A DNA stretch of 64,000 bases, taken from positions 806,001 through 870,000 of the forward strand of contig NZ_CP079801.1 in assembly GCF_021545785.1 (NCBI RefSeq), in the 5' to 3' direction. Source of the DNA: Halopseudomonas maritima (lineage in GTDB: Bacteria; Pseudomonadota; Gammaproteobacteria; Pseudomonadales; Pseudomonadaceae). Shown in pieces: positions 26,829-35,619 of this stretch. Both the position numbers and the translations under genes were made by a program. Each line of letters opens with the position of its first letter. Within the stretch, counting starts at the first letter, position 1. The notes under the pieces are model-generated. The model saw nothing but the letters and a program-made list of their open reading frames with translations. It had not been told where the DNA came from and ran no database searches.

Positions 26829-27890
26829 ATGAGCAGCCAGACGCCCTCCAAACCTTCGATCAGCTACAAAGACGCCGGCGTGGATATCGCCGCTGGCAAC
26901 GCCCTGGTTGACCGCATCAAGCATGTTGCCAAACGCACTGCGCGCCCCGAAGTCATGGGCGGCCTGGGTGGCTTTGGCGCGCTGTGCGAAATCCCTGAAG
27001 GTTACCGCCAGCCGGTCCTGGTATCGGGCACCGACGGCGTGGGCACCAAGCTGCGTCTGGCGATGGACCTGGGCATGCACGACAGCATCGGCATCGACCT
27101 AGTCGCCATGTGCGTCAACGATCTGATTGTCTGCGGCGCCGAGCCGCTGTTCTTCCTTGACTATTACGCCACCGGCAAACTCAACGTTGACGTTGCCGCC
27201 CAGGTGGTGACCGGTATCGGTACCGGCTGCGAGCAGGCGGGCTGCGCCCTGGTGGGTGGTGAGACGGCTGAAATGCCCGGCATGTACGAAGGCGAAGATT
27301 ACGACCTGGCCGGCTTCTGTGTTGGCGTGGTAGAAAAGGCCGAGATCATCGACGGCACCAAGGTCATCGCCGGCGACACCCTGATCGCCCTGCCCTCATC
27401 CGGTCCGCACTCCAACGGCTATTCGCTGATTCGCAAAATCATTGAAGTGGCCGGCATCGACATCCACAGCACACAACTTGACGGCAAGCCGCTGAGCGAG
27501 CTGCTGATGGCGCCGACCCGCATCTACGTCAAGGCCCTGCTGCAACTGATCAAGCAGACCGGCGCAGTGAAGGCCATGGCCCACATCACCGGTGGCGGCC
27601 TGCTGGAGAACATCCCGCGCGTGCTGCCCGAAGGCTCGCAGGCCATCATCGACCTGAACAGCTGGCAGCGTCCGGCAGTCTTCAACTGGCTGCAGGAGCA
27701 GGGCAACGTTGATGAAACCGAAATGCACCGCGTGCTGAACTGCGGCGTGGGCATGGTCATCTGTGTTGCAGCCGAGCAAGCAGAAACCGCACTGCAAAGC
27801 CTGCGCGACGCCGGCGAGCAACCCTGGGTGATCGGACAGATCAGCAGCGCAACCGAAGGCGCCGAAGCCGTTGTTCTGCAGGGCAACTGA
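26829..27890 (+). CDS. purM: Phosphoribosylformylglycinamidine cyclo-ligase
   Basis: 353 residues. AIR synthetase makes aminoimidazole ribotide from FGAM with ATP in purine synthesis. Family features include the start SYKDAGVDIAAGNALVDRIK, GTDGVGTKL (about 62-70), GGETAEMPGMY (about 143), and the Gly-rich ITGGGLLENIPRVLP near 255. It is divergent from DUF2066 with 270 bp between starts and 3 bp upstream of purN. Confidence 0.97.
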   Translation: MSSQTPSKPSISYKDAGVDIAAGNALVDRIKHVAKRTARPEVMGGLGGFGALCEIPEGYRQPVLVSGTDGVGTKLRLAMDLGMHDSIGIDLVAMCVNDLIVCGAEPLFFLDYYATGKLNVDVAAQVVTGIGTGCEQAGCALVGGETAEMPGMYEGEDYDLAGFCVGVVEKAEIIDGTKVIAGDTLIALPSSGPHSNGYSLIRKIIEVAGIDIHSTQLDGKPLSELLMAPTRIYVKALLQLIKQTGAVKAMAHITGGGLLENIPRVLPEGSQAIIDLNSWQRPAVFNWLQEQGNVDETEMHRVLNCGVGMVICVAAEQAETALQSLRDAGEQPWVIGQISSATEGAEAVVLQGN

Positions 27891-27893
27891 TCG

Positions 27894-28553
27894 GTGGGCT
27901 GCCGTATTGTCGTCCTGATCTCCGGATCGGGCAGTAATCTGCAGGCAGTTCTCGACGACCTGGCCGGTGCCGACGCACCGGCCGAGGTAGTCGCCGTCAT
28001 TTCCAACAAGGCCGAGGCCTACGGCCTTGAGCGAGCGCGCAGCGCCGGTATCGAAACCCGCGCGCTGGACCACCGCAACTTCGCTGACCGTGCCGCCTAC
28101 GATCAGGCACTGATCGAACAGATCGGCGCCTTCACCCCTGATCTGGTACTACTGGCCGGCTTCATGCGCATTCTGACCGCCACCTTCGTGACACATTTTC
28201 ATGGCAGGCTGTTGAACATTCACCCGTCCCTGTTGCCGAAGTACAAAGGCCTGCAGACCCACCAGCGAGCATTGGATGCCGGAGACGCCGAGGCCGGCGC
28301 CAGCATCCACTTCGTGACCGAGGAACTGGACGGTGGCCCGCTGGTACTTCAGGGGCGCGTCGCAATCCATCCCGACGATGATGCAGCCAGCCTGGCAACG
28401 CGGGTACAGCAACAGGAACACCGCCTGTATCCGCTGGTGGTACGCTGGTTCGCCAGCGGCCGACTGCGCCTGATTAACGGAGTGGCAAACCTGGACGGTG
28501 AGCCAATTCCATCCGGTGGACTAAGACTGGAAACCATCGAATCCAGCATGTGA
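27894..28553 (+). CDS. purN: Phosphoribosylglycinamide formyltransferase
   Basis: 219 residues from a GTG at 27894. It transfers formyl from 10-formyl-THF to GAR. ISGSGSNLQ (about 9-17) binds phosphate, and the catalytic Asn-His-Asp set is visible in LLNIHPSLLPKYKG and in the GASIHFVTEELDGG segment. Only 3 bp separate it from purM. Confidence 0.97.
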   Translation: MGCRIVVLISGSGSNLQAVLDDLAGADAPAEVVAVISNKAEAYGLERARSAGIETRALDHRNFADRAAYDQALIEQIGAFTPDLVLLAGFMRILTATFVTHFHGRLLNIHPSLLPKYKGLQTHQRALDAGDAEAGASIHFVTEELDGGPLVLQGRVAIHPDDDAASLATRVQQQEHRLYPLVVRWFASGRLRLINGVANLDGEPIPSGGLRLETIESSM

Positions 28554-28563
28554 GACACAACAG

Positions 28564-29325
28564 ATGCACGCCAACATCAGATCGCGCACTACCCGTTTTT
28601 TTGTCGCCCCTCTGGCGACACTGGTTTTAACCCTCACCGCAACCGGTGCTAGCGCTCTTGAACTGACCCCCTTCAGCGCCAGCTACGCCGCAGACATGAA
28701 AAACATCCCGGTCAACGGCGAGGCTGTACACAGCCTGCAGCAGAACGCCGACGGCACCTGGCGCCTTTCGTTCAGCGCCAGCATGTTTGTCGCGCGCCTC
28801 ACCGAAGAAAGCAGTCTGCAGGTAGTTGATGAACAGATCCGCCCGCTCAGCTACCACTACGAGCGCCGCGGCCTTGGCCGGGGCAAAGAGATCACCCAGC
28901 AGTTTGACTGGCAACAGGGCCAGGTCACCGGCGATTACAAGGGCGAAGCCTTCAGCCTGCCGACCGAACCCGGCCTGCTCGACAAGACCACCTATCAGCT
29001 CGCTCTGCAGGCCGACCTGGCCGCAGGCAAGCAGGACATGCAATACCGCGTAGTAGATGGCGACGAGGTGGAGGAATACCACTTCCGCGTGGTCGGTGAA
29101 GACCGCGTGACCACCCGCGTCGGCCAGTTTGACGCCGTTGAGGTGGAGCGCATCCGCGAGCCCGACGCCAAGCGCGAAACCACCCTCTGGTTTGCCAAGG
29201 ACTGGAACTACCTGCTGGTCCGCCTCAGCCAGACCGAGACCGACGGCCAGCACTATCAGATCATGCTCAAGGAGGCGAGCATAAACGGCCAGCCCGTCAG
29301 CGGCCTTCCGGTCAAGACCGACTGA
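28564..29325 (+). CDS. DUF3108 periplasmic protein
   Basis: 253 residues. A signal peptide (about 1-31, ending ASA) precedes a beta-rich DUF3108 domain. The family is related by fold to LolA-like lipocalin-type proteins, but no function is established. It follows purN by 10 bp and ends before a strong bidirectional terminator, so it is the last gene of the purMN operon. Confidence 0.88.
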   Translation: MHANIRSRTTRFFVAPLATLVLTLTATGASALELTPFSASYAADMKNIPVNGEAVHSLQQNADGTWRLSFSASMFVARLTEESSLQVVDEQIRPLSYHYERRGLGRGKEITQQFDWQQGQVTGDYKGEAFSLPTEPGLLDKTTYQLALQADLAAGKQDMQYRVVDGDEVEEYHFRVVGEDRVTTRVGQFDAVEVERIREPDAKRETTLWFAKDWNYLLVRLSQTETDGQHYQIMLKEASINGQPVSGLPVKTD

Positions 29326-29368
29326 GCCTATCGTTAAGGCGCGGCATGCCGCGCCCAATACGGCGCTC

Positions 29369-29412
29369 AAAAAAATCCGCCGTACAGTTAGTCTGTACGG
29401 CGGATTTTTTTC
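29369..29412. terminator. Strong bidirectional terminator after the purMN-DUF3108 operon
   Basis: AATCCGCCGTACAG and CTGTACGGCGGATT form a 14-bp perfect stem around TTAGT, flanked by A7 and T7. It ends the conserved block and can also stop transcription from the other side. Confidence 0.93.
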
Positions 29413-29526
29413 ATCATGACTCCAGCACCGAACGGGTTCCAGCCCTATGCATACTTCTCCAAGTTACGGGCACCCCGTTTCACAACCCGGTATGCATTGC
29501 ACATAGCTCTTAGATGAAAGCGTTGG

Positions 29527-29804
29527 TTATCTATAGGGGTTTGCCCTGAGGGGTTGGGTTTCCAGCAGCGCAAAGACCTCCTTGCCAGTTTTTAAGCTCG
29601 GAAAGCGGGAAGGCTCATCCTGCACCTGTAAATGAGCATTGGGCAGTAGCGCCAGCAATGCTTCCATCGCGGCAAAAGGCCCCTGATCATCTGCTCGTGA
29701 GTGCCAGGCGTGAACGAGGCCACCGATGTCCGCGGGCCTGCACCACTACGGGACACTGAGCAGGTGTGGCCGTCCGCCAGTTGTAGCGTTCTGGTTGCTG
29801 TCAT
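29527..29804 (-). pseudogene. Frameshifted, internally deleted alpha/beta-hydrolase-like remnant
   Basis: An ATG at 29804 opens TRTLQLADGHTCSVSRSGAGP, then the frame becomes meaningless. After a one-base shift near 29730 a second frame reads GLVHAWHSRADDQGPFAAM, LLALLPNAHLQ and FPSLKTGKEVFALLE to a TAA at 29527. This is the typical C-terminal end of an alpha/beta hydrolase: loop, His region, last helix. The nucleophile elbow and core are absent. So an N-terminal piece is joined to a C-terminal piece with the middle lost. The gene is dead whichever frame is used. Assignment to the hydrolases is from pattern only. Confidence 0.6.
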
Positions 29805-29805
29805 G

Positions 29806-30639
29806 TCAGGCATCGTCCGGTGCGATCGCCAATGTGTATACCGCATAAAGGGGCACACCAGTGAGGGCCTTGAACACGGGCTGCAGTATTCGATAGAACA
29901 GGCTGTAGTCTCCCATGACTTGATGCGCGCCCTGCAACCTCAAACGCGGATGCAGGGCCGCGAGCTCCGAGGCCTTACGGGGCCCCCAGCGAAACTCGGC
30001 ATCGGTATGTTTCACGGAAGTATGACGCTTGGCGCGCCCCACGCTCAGCCAGCACATGACATCAAAAGTCAGGATAGATCCCGCTGAGGCGCGCTCACCG
30101 AAGGTCGTTAGAATGTCTTCTACCGTTGATGGTTGCAGATACATGAATACGCCTTCGCTCATCAGAAACACAGGTTCTGCCCCCCGATGGGCAGGCAAAC
30201 CGAGACGATCCCACCAGTCTGGCGTGGTCAAATCCAACTCTGACAATGTATGGCGTTCATGCTCTGAAGGCATGACCTCCCGACGGATAGTCATCACCTC
30301 GGGCAAATCCGCATCGGTCATGCGCAAACTACCGTTGTCAATCCATTGCAGATAGTCACTCAGACCGCAGCCCAGGTTAGCGATATGCGCGCTGGGGTGT
30401 GCCGCCACAAAGTCACGCGCCTGATCACGAAACCGTTGTGTGCGGGCCAAGGTGCCGTAGACACTCTGAGGATCTTTCAGCCATTGCTGGCCATCATCGC
30501 CCAAACGCGCCAATGCAGCGGCAGCATGGCGGTCTTCCACGGCCATCTGCGGAAACAGGGTGCCCCCCAGAGCCCTGGCCGCAAGCGGAATACGTAATGT
30601 TGAAGGAACGGCGGCAAGGACGGGTGTATTTGCTGACAT
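29806..30639 (-). CDS. Class I SAM-dependent methyltransferase, LCM/TcmP type
   Basis: 277 residues. The SAM-binding motif I is NLGCGLSDYLQWID (about 88-101), and the acidic D-AD-LPEV segment follows. The overall arrangement matches the leucine carboxyl methyltransferase/TcmP O-methyltransferase family, which methylates carboxyl or phenol oxygens of small molecules. The substrate is unknown. It sits alone before the pseudogene; a possible Fur-like site lies 197 bp upstream. Confidence 0.8.
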   Translation of the reverse strand: MSANTPVLAAVPSTLRIPLAARALGGTLFPQMAVEDRHAAAALARLGDDGQQWLKDPQSVYGTLARTQRFRDQARDFVAAHPSAHIANLGCGLSDYLQWIDNGSLRMTDADLPEVMTIRREVMPSEHERHTLSELDLTTPDWWDRLGLPAHRGAEPVFLMSEGVFMYLQPSTVEDILTTFGERASAGSILTFDVMCWLSVGRAKRHTSVKHTDAEFRWGPRKASELAALHPRLRLQGAHQVMGDYSLFYRILQPVFKALTGVPLYAVYTLAIAPDDA

Positions 30640-30835
30640 GGTGTCGGTTTCTCCGCGAATGACAAGTCACACCTAACCCGGAAAGCGCGTACCACGAATT
30701 CCAGTAGGCTTAGCTTGGCTGAATCTCAAGGGATGGGAACTCAACAGACACTCCTTGATCGAGCCAGGAAGCCTGCCACTTAGTTACCGAGTGTCGATCT
30801 GGGAGGCTTACGAATCCGCCACCCCACAAACACAA

Positions 30836-30851
30836 TTGATAATCAATATCA
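30836..30851. promoter_or_regulatory. Possible Fur-like box
   Basis: TTGATAATCAATATCA resembles the GATAATNNTTATC core of Fur sites with two mismatches and sits 197 bp upstream of the methyltransferase start. The match is by eye and the neighbouring gene is not a known iron gene. Confidence 0.3.
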
Positions 30852-31113
30852 CTTGATCAGCGCAACAGTCAAGCGTGGGGGAGAATGAACTAGTTCCCCT
30901 CTTCGTGCAGGCCAACACCTACCGGGCCGGCGGGCTTGAGAGTAACGAAGTCAGAACAGAGGTCTGCGAAATCCTAGAAGGGGGGGGGGGGTAAAGCAGT
31001 GTTCCAAGAGCAGGCAAGGCGGCATCGCGTTAGCCTGGATAGATGGGCTGTCGTAGTTAATTAAGATGTGGGGGGATATTAAAGAAAGCTTGATTCCAGT
31101 CTTTCTTAAGACG

Positions 31114-31135
31114 CTGCCCGCAGCCATGCGGGCAG
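31114..31135 (-). terminator. Hairpin after the 3-hydroxyacyl-CoA dehydrogenase gene
   Basis: CTGCCCGCA and TGCGGGCAG form a 9-bp perfect stem around GCCA, 9 bp past the stop. It is not followed by a U-run on the minus strand, so termination may be inefficient. Confidence 0.5.
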
Positions 31136-31143
31136 CTGCACTA

Positions 31144-32367
31144 TCACGCCTTGGTGAAGCGACCACCTGCTTCGGCCAGCTTGACCAGACCGGCGGCTGG
31201 GGTCCAGAACTCACCGCGTTCGGCTTCCAGCGCACGAATCTCGGCCAGCACCTTGTCCAGGCCCAGGCTGTCAGCGTAGGCCATCGGGCCGCCGCGCTCG
31301 GCCGGGAAGCCGTAACCAAAGCGGTACACGCGGTCGATGTCTTCGGCAGACTCGGCAAAGCCTTCGTCCAGAATGCGCGCGCCTTCGTTGACCAGCGCCA
31401 GAATGCAGCGGGTAACGATTTCGTCGGAGGAAACGTCGCGTGCGGTGTAGCCAGCTTCCTCAGCGACTTCGCGGGCCATCATGTCGGTTTCCGGGTCGTG
31501 GATCGCCTGACGGCTGCCAGCCTCGTACTTGTAGAAGCCGTGGCCGCTCTTCTGGCCAAAGCGCTCCATTTCGCACAGCTTGTTGTCCAGCCATACGATC
31601 GGCTCACCGCGGCCGACGCCGGCCAGCTGACGGGAACGCCAGCCCAGGTCAACACCCACCACGTCGTACATGCGGTAGGGGCCCATGGCCATGCCAAAGC
31701 CCTGCAGCGCCTGGTCAACTTCCCACGGGGTGGAGCCTTCCAGCACGACTTCACGCGACTGGCGGGAGTATTTCTCCAGCATGCGGTTACCGATAAAGCC
31801 GTGGCAGTTACCCGCCAATACCGCTTCTTTACCAATCTTCTTGCCAACGGCCAGGCAGGCGTCCATGACGTCTTGCGCAGTCGCCTTGCCACGCACCACT
31901 TCCAGCAGCTTCATGATGTGCGCCGGGCTGAAGAAGTGCAGGCCCAGAACCTGAGCAGGACGCTGGGTCGCAGACGCGATCTCGTCGATGTCCAGGTAAG
32001 AGGTGTTGGTGGCCAGGATGGCGGACGGCTTAACGGCCTTGTCCAGCTCGGTGAAGATCTTTTTCTTCAGATCCATGTTTTCGTAAACGGCTTCAACCAC
32101 CAGGTCCAGGTCAGCCAGGTCGGCGTATTCCTGGGTGGTGCTGATGCGCGCCAGGCGGGCCTGGGCTTCGGCGTCGTCAAAACGCTCCTGGGCGACCGAG
32201 CGCTTGTAGACGGCGGCGATCTCAACCTTGCCCTTTTCCAGCATTTCGCCGTTAACGTCGAGCCAGGTGACCGGATAACCGGCGTTGACGAAGTTCATCA
32301 CGATACCGCGACCCATGGTGCCGGCGCCGATCACGCCAACCTTCTTGATATCCTCAAACGCAGCCAT
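31144..32367 (-). CDS. 3-hydroxyacyl-CoA dehydrogenase, standalone FadB-like
   Basis: 407 residues from the ATG at 32367, which has GGAGGTGG upstream. A longer in-frame ATG at 32496 adds 43 residues unlike the family. The NAD-binding GAGTMG (about 13-18) starts the HCDH N-domain. The C-domain has NRMLEKYSRQS and two copies of the helical C-terminal fold (GYGFPAERGGPMAY near the end). It oxidises 3-hydroxyacyl-CoA in beta-oxidation. It lacks the enoyl-CoA hydratase half found in full FadB, so a separate hydratase would be needed. Confidence 0.9.
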   Translation of the reverse strand: MAAFEDIKKVGVIGAGTMGRGIVMNFVNAGYPVTWLDVNGEMLEKGKVEIAAVYKRSVAQERFDDAEAQARLARISTTQEYADLADLDLVVEAVYENMDLKKKIFTELDKAVKPSAILATNTSYLDIDEIASATQRPAQVLGLHFFSPAHIMKLLEVVRGKATAQDVMDACLAVGKKIGKEAVLAGNCHGFIGNRMLEKYSRQSREVVLEGSTPWEVDQALQGFGMAMGPYRMYDVVGVDLGWRSRQLAGVGRGEPIVWLDNKLCEMERFGQKSGHGFYKYEAGSRQAIHDPETDMMAREVAEEAGYTARDVSSDEIVTRCILALVNEGARILDEGFAESAEDIDRVYRFGYGFPAERGGPMAYADSLGLDKVLAEIRALEAERGEFWTPAAGLVKLAEAGGRFTKA

Positions 32368-32522
32368 CGCAGCCACCTCCAATTCAAATGACAAAACGGA
32401 AAATTGCTTGCCGGCGACCAGGCGGTCACTAGCGGGGACCGATACAGTACGCAAATTGCGCCCGGATTGGACCCCGTTCACACTGATACATCGCATTCAC
32501 GCGATGAATAACACGCGGACGC

Positions 32523-33860
32523 TCACAGCGCTGGCAGCGGCTCACCCAGTTGCCACTCGGCAGCAGCGCGCTGCGCTCGCTTGACCTCACTGGCCGACAG
32601 GTCTTCGGCAACGATGTCGCGGGCGTTGCGAGCCCCCTCAACACCTTGACCGGCACACAGTGCAAACAGCATGTAGGCCATCGGCGTATTCACCGGTGTA
32701 CCTTCACCATTCATGTGCATGATCGCCAGGTTGAACATGGCATTGCCTTCACCCTGACTGGCGGCCTTGCCATACCAGTGGATGGCCAACTGGTTGTCTT
32801 CCGGCGTGCCCTCGCCCTCATCATGCATGATGGCCAGGTTGTATTGCGCGTTAACTTCGCCCTGCTCGGCAGCAGCGGTATACCAGCGGATAGCCGCCTG
32901 GTTATCTTCCGGGGTGCCTTCACCCTCGTCATACATCAGGGCCAGGTTGTACTGCGCACTGGCGTGCCCCTGTTGGGCCGCAAAGGTGTACCAGTTGATG
33001 GCTTCGGCATCATCCACCTTGGTGCCTTCACCTTCGTCGTACATCAGCGCCAGGTTGTACTGGGCGTCAGGGTGGCCCTGCTCGGCGGCTTTGCGATACC
33101 ACTCGATAGCACGACGGTCATCCACCGGCATGCCCTCACCTTCGTCATACATGATGGCCAGATTGTATTGCGCGGACGCATCGCCCTGTTCGGCTGCTGC
33201 GGTATACCAGCGCACCGCCTCCAGATCGTCCATGGCAACCCCCTCTCCCTGGTCATAGAGCAGTGCGAGGTTGTACTGAGCGTCGGAGTGCCCTTGCTGC
33301 GCGGCCTGCAGGTATAGCTCGGCTGCGCGCTTGTCGTTGACCGGGACGCCTTCGCCCTCGTCATACATGATGGCCAGGTTGTACTGGGCATCGGCGTGTC
33401 CCAGCTCAGCCGCGCGCTGATACCAGTCGATGGCCTTGAGGTCGTCTACCGGCACACCCTCGCCTTCGTCGTACATCAGCGCCAGATTGAACTGCGCCGC
33501 GGCGTGATCCTGTTCAGCGGCCTGGGTATAGAACTCGATCGCCTTGAGGTCATCCAGCTCGACGCCTTCGCCCATGTCGTACATGTACGCGACCGAGAAC
33601 TGGGCCGCTGCGTCTCCTTGCTCGGCAGCCTCACTGTAAAGCTCAAATGCCTTGGCATAGTCCTGCTCTACGCCGTCGCCGTCGTAGTAGCGCTGGGCAA
33701 GCTCACGCTGCGCTGCGGCATCACCGCCCAGCGCCCGCTTGACCCACTGGGTGAACTGCTCACTCAGATCGGCGCGCTTCTCGTATTCGGGGGCTGCCTG
33801 CAACGGCATGGATAGCAAGACACTAGTAAAACCCAGTGCCAGCAAAGAGGGTGCTCTCAT
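32523..33860 (-). CDS. Secreted Sel1-repeat protein (about ten repeats)
   Basis: 445 residues from the ATG at 33860 with GGAAGG upstream. A signal peptide ends LQAAP (about 22). From about 55 to 415 lie roughly ten 36-residue Sel1-like repeats. Each has the YNLALMYDEGEG core, followed by an acidic D-D loop and a W-Y-xx-AAEQG helix. Sel1 repeats form a solenoid for protein-protein contacts. The repeats are very alike, which favours recombination and copy-number change. Partners are unknown. Confidence 0.88.
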   Translation of the reverse strand: MRAPSLLALGFTSVLLSMPLQAAPEYEKRADLSEQFTQWVKRALGGDAAAQRELAQRYYDGDGVEQDYAKAFELYSEAAEQGDAAAQFSVAYMYDMGEGVELDDLKAIEFYTQAAEQDHAAAQFNLALMYDEGEGVPVDDLKAIDWYQRAAELGHADAQYNLAIMYDEGEGVPVNDKRAAELYLQAAQQGHSDAQYNLALLYDQGEGVAMDDLEAVRWYTAAAEQGDASAQYNLAIMYDEGEGMPVDDRRAIEWYRKAAEQGHPDAQYNLALMYDEGEGTKVDDAEAINWYTFAAQQGHASAQYNLALMYDEGEGTPEDNQAAIRWYTAAAEQGEVNAQYNLAIMHDEGEGTPEDNQLAIHWYGKAASQGEGNAMFNLAIMHMNGEGTPVNTPMAYMLFALCAGQGVEGARNARDIVAEDLSASEVKRAQRAAAEWQLGEPLPAL

Positions 33861-33947
33861 GAAAAAACCTTCCCTGTAGCTTTGGTATGGCCGCGCGGAA
33901 CACGGCAGGGGTAACAAATGATAACGGAATAGTCTCGCCTGAGCAGG

Positions 33948-34439
33948 TTAGCAATGGCACACAGCAGTGTCTTCGCCAACCAGTTCACGCACGGAGTCAT
34001 CAGCTCCCGGGCCGGCAACCACTTCTACGTCCCAGGCCTTTAATGGCTTGCCGTTGGCCGACAGAACCTCAGCACCGCGGATCGGCAGGCCGCTGCTTTT
34101 CTCAAGCAACAGCATGCGGTCGCCCTTGCCGTTGGGTCGCCACTTCTCGCCCCATTGCATGAGGCTGATGATGACCGGATACAGGTCCATACCCGCCGGT
34201 GTGAGGCGATATTCAAATGAGCGGCCATCGGCCGCCGAAGGGACTTTCTGCAGTACGCCAGCCTCGGTGAGCTTCTTCAACCGAGCACTAAGCACACTGC
34301 TGGAGATGTCCAGCTGGCGCTGGAAGGCATCAAAGGTACGCATGCCATGGAAGGCATTGCGCAAAATAAGCAGCGACCACCACTCACCGATGATCTCGGC
34401 GGTTTTCACAACACTGCAATCGATGTGGCTGGTCGGCAT
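33948..34439 (-). CDS. HxlR-family transcriptional regulator
   Basis: 163 residues. The winged-helix HxlR core (about 8-105) contains CSVVKTAEIIGEWWSLLILRNAF at its start, with the conserved Cys near residue 8, and LSARLKKLTEAGVLQKV as recognition and wing. HxlR proteins respond to aldehydes, quinones or redox. It lies 49 bp downstream of the nitronate monooxygenase-like gene and probably controls it. Confidence 0.88.
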   Translation of the reverse strand: MPTSHIDCSVVKTAEIIGEWWSLLILRNAFHGMRTFDAFQRQLDISSSVLSARLKKLTEAGVLQKVPSAADGRSFEYRLTPAGMDLYPVIISLMQWGEKWRPNGKGDRMLLLEKSSGLPIRGAEVLSANGKPLKAWDVEVVAGPGADDSVRELVGEDTAVCHC

Positions 34440-34488
34440 GGATACTCCAGAGAAACCGCTGCCCGGCAGCGCCGGGCAGCGGAACAGC

Positions 34489-35460
34489 TTACAGCATGGA
34501 CTGCAGACGCTCGCGAATGATGCCTTCAGCCTGCTTCATGATGCGCTCGATCAGGTCTTCGCAGCTGGGGATGTCATGGATCAAGCCCGCAACCATGCCG
34601 CAGGACCAGGCGCCCAGATCCATCTCACCGTTCTGCATGATGCGCGGGTACACGCCAGCAACTTCATCAATGATGTCGGCAAAGGTCAGCTTGTCGCCCA
34701 ACGCCTTCTCTTTCTCGACAATGCGCTCAACAGCCGCGTTGTTCAGTACGCGCTCAGTGTTACGCAGCGGGCGCATGACCAGACGGGTGTCCAGCTCGGA
34801 CGCAGCAACGATGGCCTGCTTCACGTTCTCGTGAACCGGAGCCTCTTTGGTGGCGATAAAGCGTGTGCCCATGTTCATACCCTCGGCACCCAATGCCATG
34901 GCCGACACCAGGGAGCGGCCGTCTGCCATGCCGCCGGACGCAACGAAGGGGATTTCCAGTTCTTCGGCCGCACGCGGCAGCAGAATCATGTTGGGGATAT
35001 CGTCTTCACCCGGGTGGCCACCACACTCGAAACCGTCAACGGATACAGCGTCGCAACCGATGGACTGGGCTTTGAGCGAGTGACGCACGGAGGTGCACTT
35101 GTGGATGACCTTGATGCCGGCATCTTTCAGCGCAGGCATGTATTCCTGCGGGCTACGGCCAGCAGTCTCGACGATCTTCACACCGCCCTTGACGATTGCC
35201 TCAATGTAACCGGGGTAGTCGGGCGCATTGACGGTCGGCAGGAAGGTCAGGTTAACGGCAAACGGCTTATTGGTCAGCTCACGGCATTTGGCAATTTCAT
35301 TGGCCAGGTCAGCCGGAGTCTTCTGGGTCAGGCCTGTGATGGTGCCCAGACCGCCAGCGTTGGAGACAGCGGCAGCCAACTCGGCAAAGCCCACCCAGTG
35401 CATGCCGCCCTGAATAATCGGGTGCTCAATGCCAAACAGTTCTGTAATGCGTGTTTTCAC
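34489..35460 (-). CDS. Nitronate monooxygenase / 2-nitropropane dioxygenase-like flavoenzyme
   Basis: 323 residues with TIM-barrel FMN-binding fold. The N-terminal IEHPIIQGGMHWVG and the phosphate-binding VASGGMADGRSLVSAMALGA (about 190) are seen, as is GCDAVSVDGFECGGHPGEDD. The family includes nitronate monooxygenases and FabK-type enoyl-ACP reductases. The exact substrate is not decidable from this sequence. It precedes the HxlR gene. Confidence 0.85.
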   Translation of the reverse strand: MKTRITELFGIEHPIIQGGMHWVGFAELAAAVSNAGGLGTITGLTQKTPADLANEIAKCRELTNKPFAVNLTFLPTVNAPDYPGYIEAIVKGGVKIVETAGRSPQEYMPALKDAGIKVIHKCTSVRHSLKAQSIGCDAVSVDGFECGGHPGEDDIPNMILLPRAAEELEIPFVASGGMADGRSLVSAMALGAEGMNMGTRFIATKEAPVHENVKQAIVAASELDTRLVMRPLRNTERVLNNAAVERIVEKEKALGDKLTFADIIDEVAGVYPRIMQNGEMDLGAWSCGMVAGLIHDIPSCEDLIERIMKQAEGIIRERLQSML

Positions 35461-35619
35461 GTTGATTTCGCCTCGTGCGGGGATGTGACAGGTCGAGCTG
35501 GTCGACCGGCTATTTAGCTTCGGATAGAGAAGCTAAATTCATCCGCGACGAAAAGCAAGTAATCCCTCCCGCGCCCAGCGCGGCCATATACCTTGCAAAA
35601 AGCCCCCTGAATACCCCAC

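Larger units (their letters stand above)
30640..31143. other. Non-coding stretch between methyltransferase and dehydrogenase
   Basis: I find no supportable gene in these 504 bases. They contain an AT-rich island with a possible Fur-like box (30836-30851), a run of twelve G residues (30980-30991), and a hairpin next to the dehydrogenase stop. The patchy composition suggests decayed insertion material. Confidence 0.6.

Noticed and set aside
31066..32391. 441-codon plus-strand ORF
   Set aside because: Complement of the 3-hydroxyacyl-CoA dehydrogenase; no domain or start signal of its own.
32767..33258. Evenly spaced repeats looking like a CRISPR array
   Set aside because: The 108-bp period is the Sel1 repeat of a coding gene, with no short identical repeats and unique spacers, and no cas genes nearby.
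33967..35517. 516-codon plus-strand ORF
   Set aside because: Runs across the HxlR and nitronate monooxygenase genes on the opposite strand, crossing their intergenic gap; shadow only.
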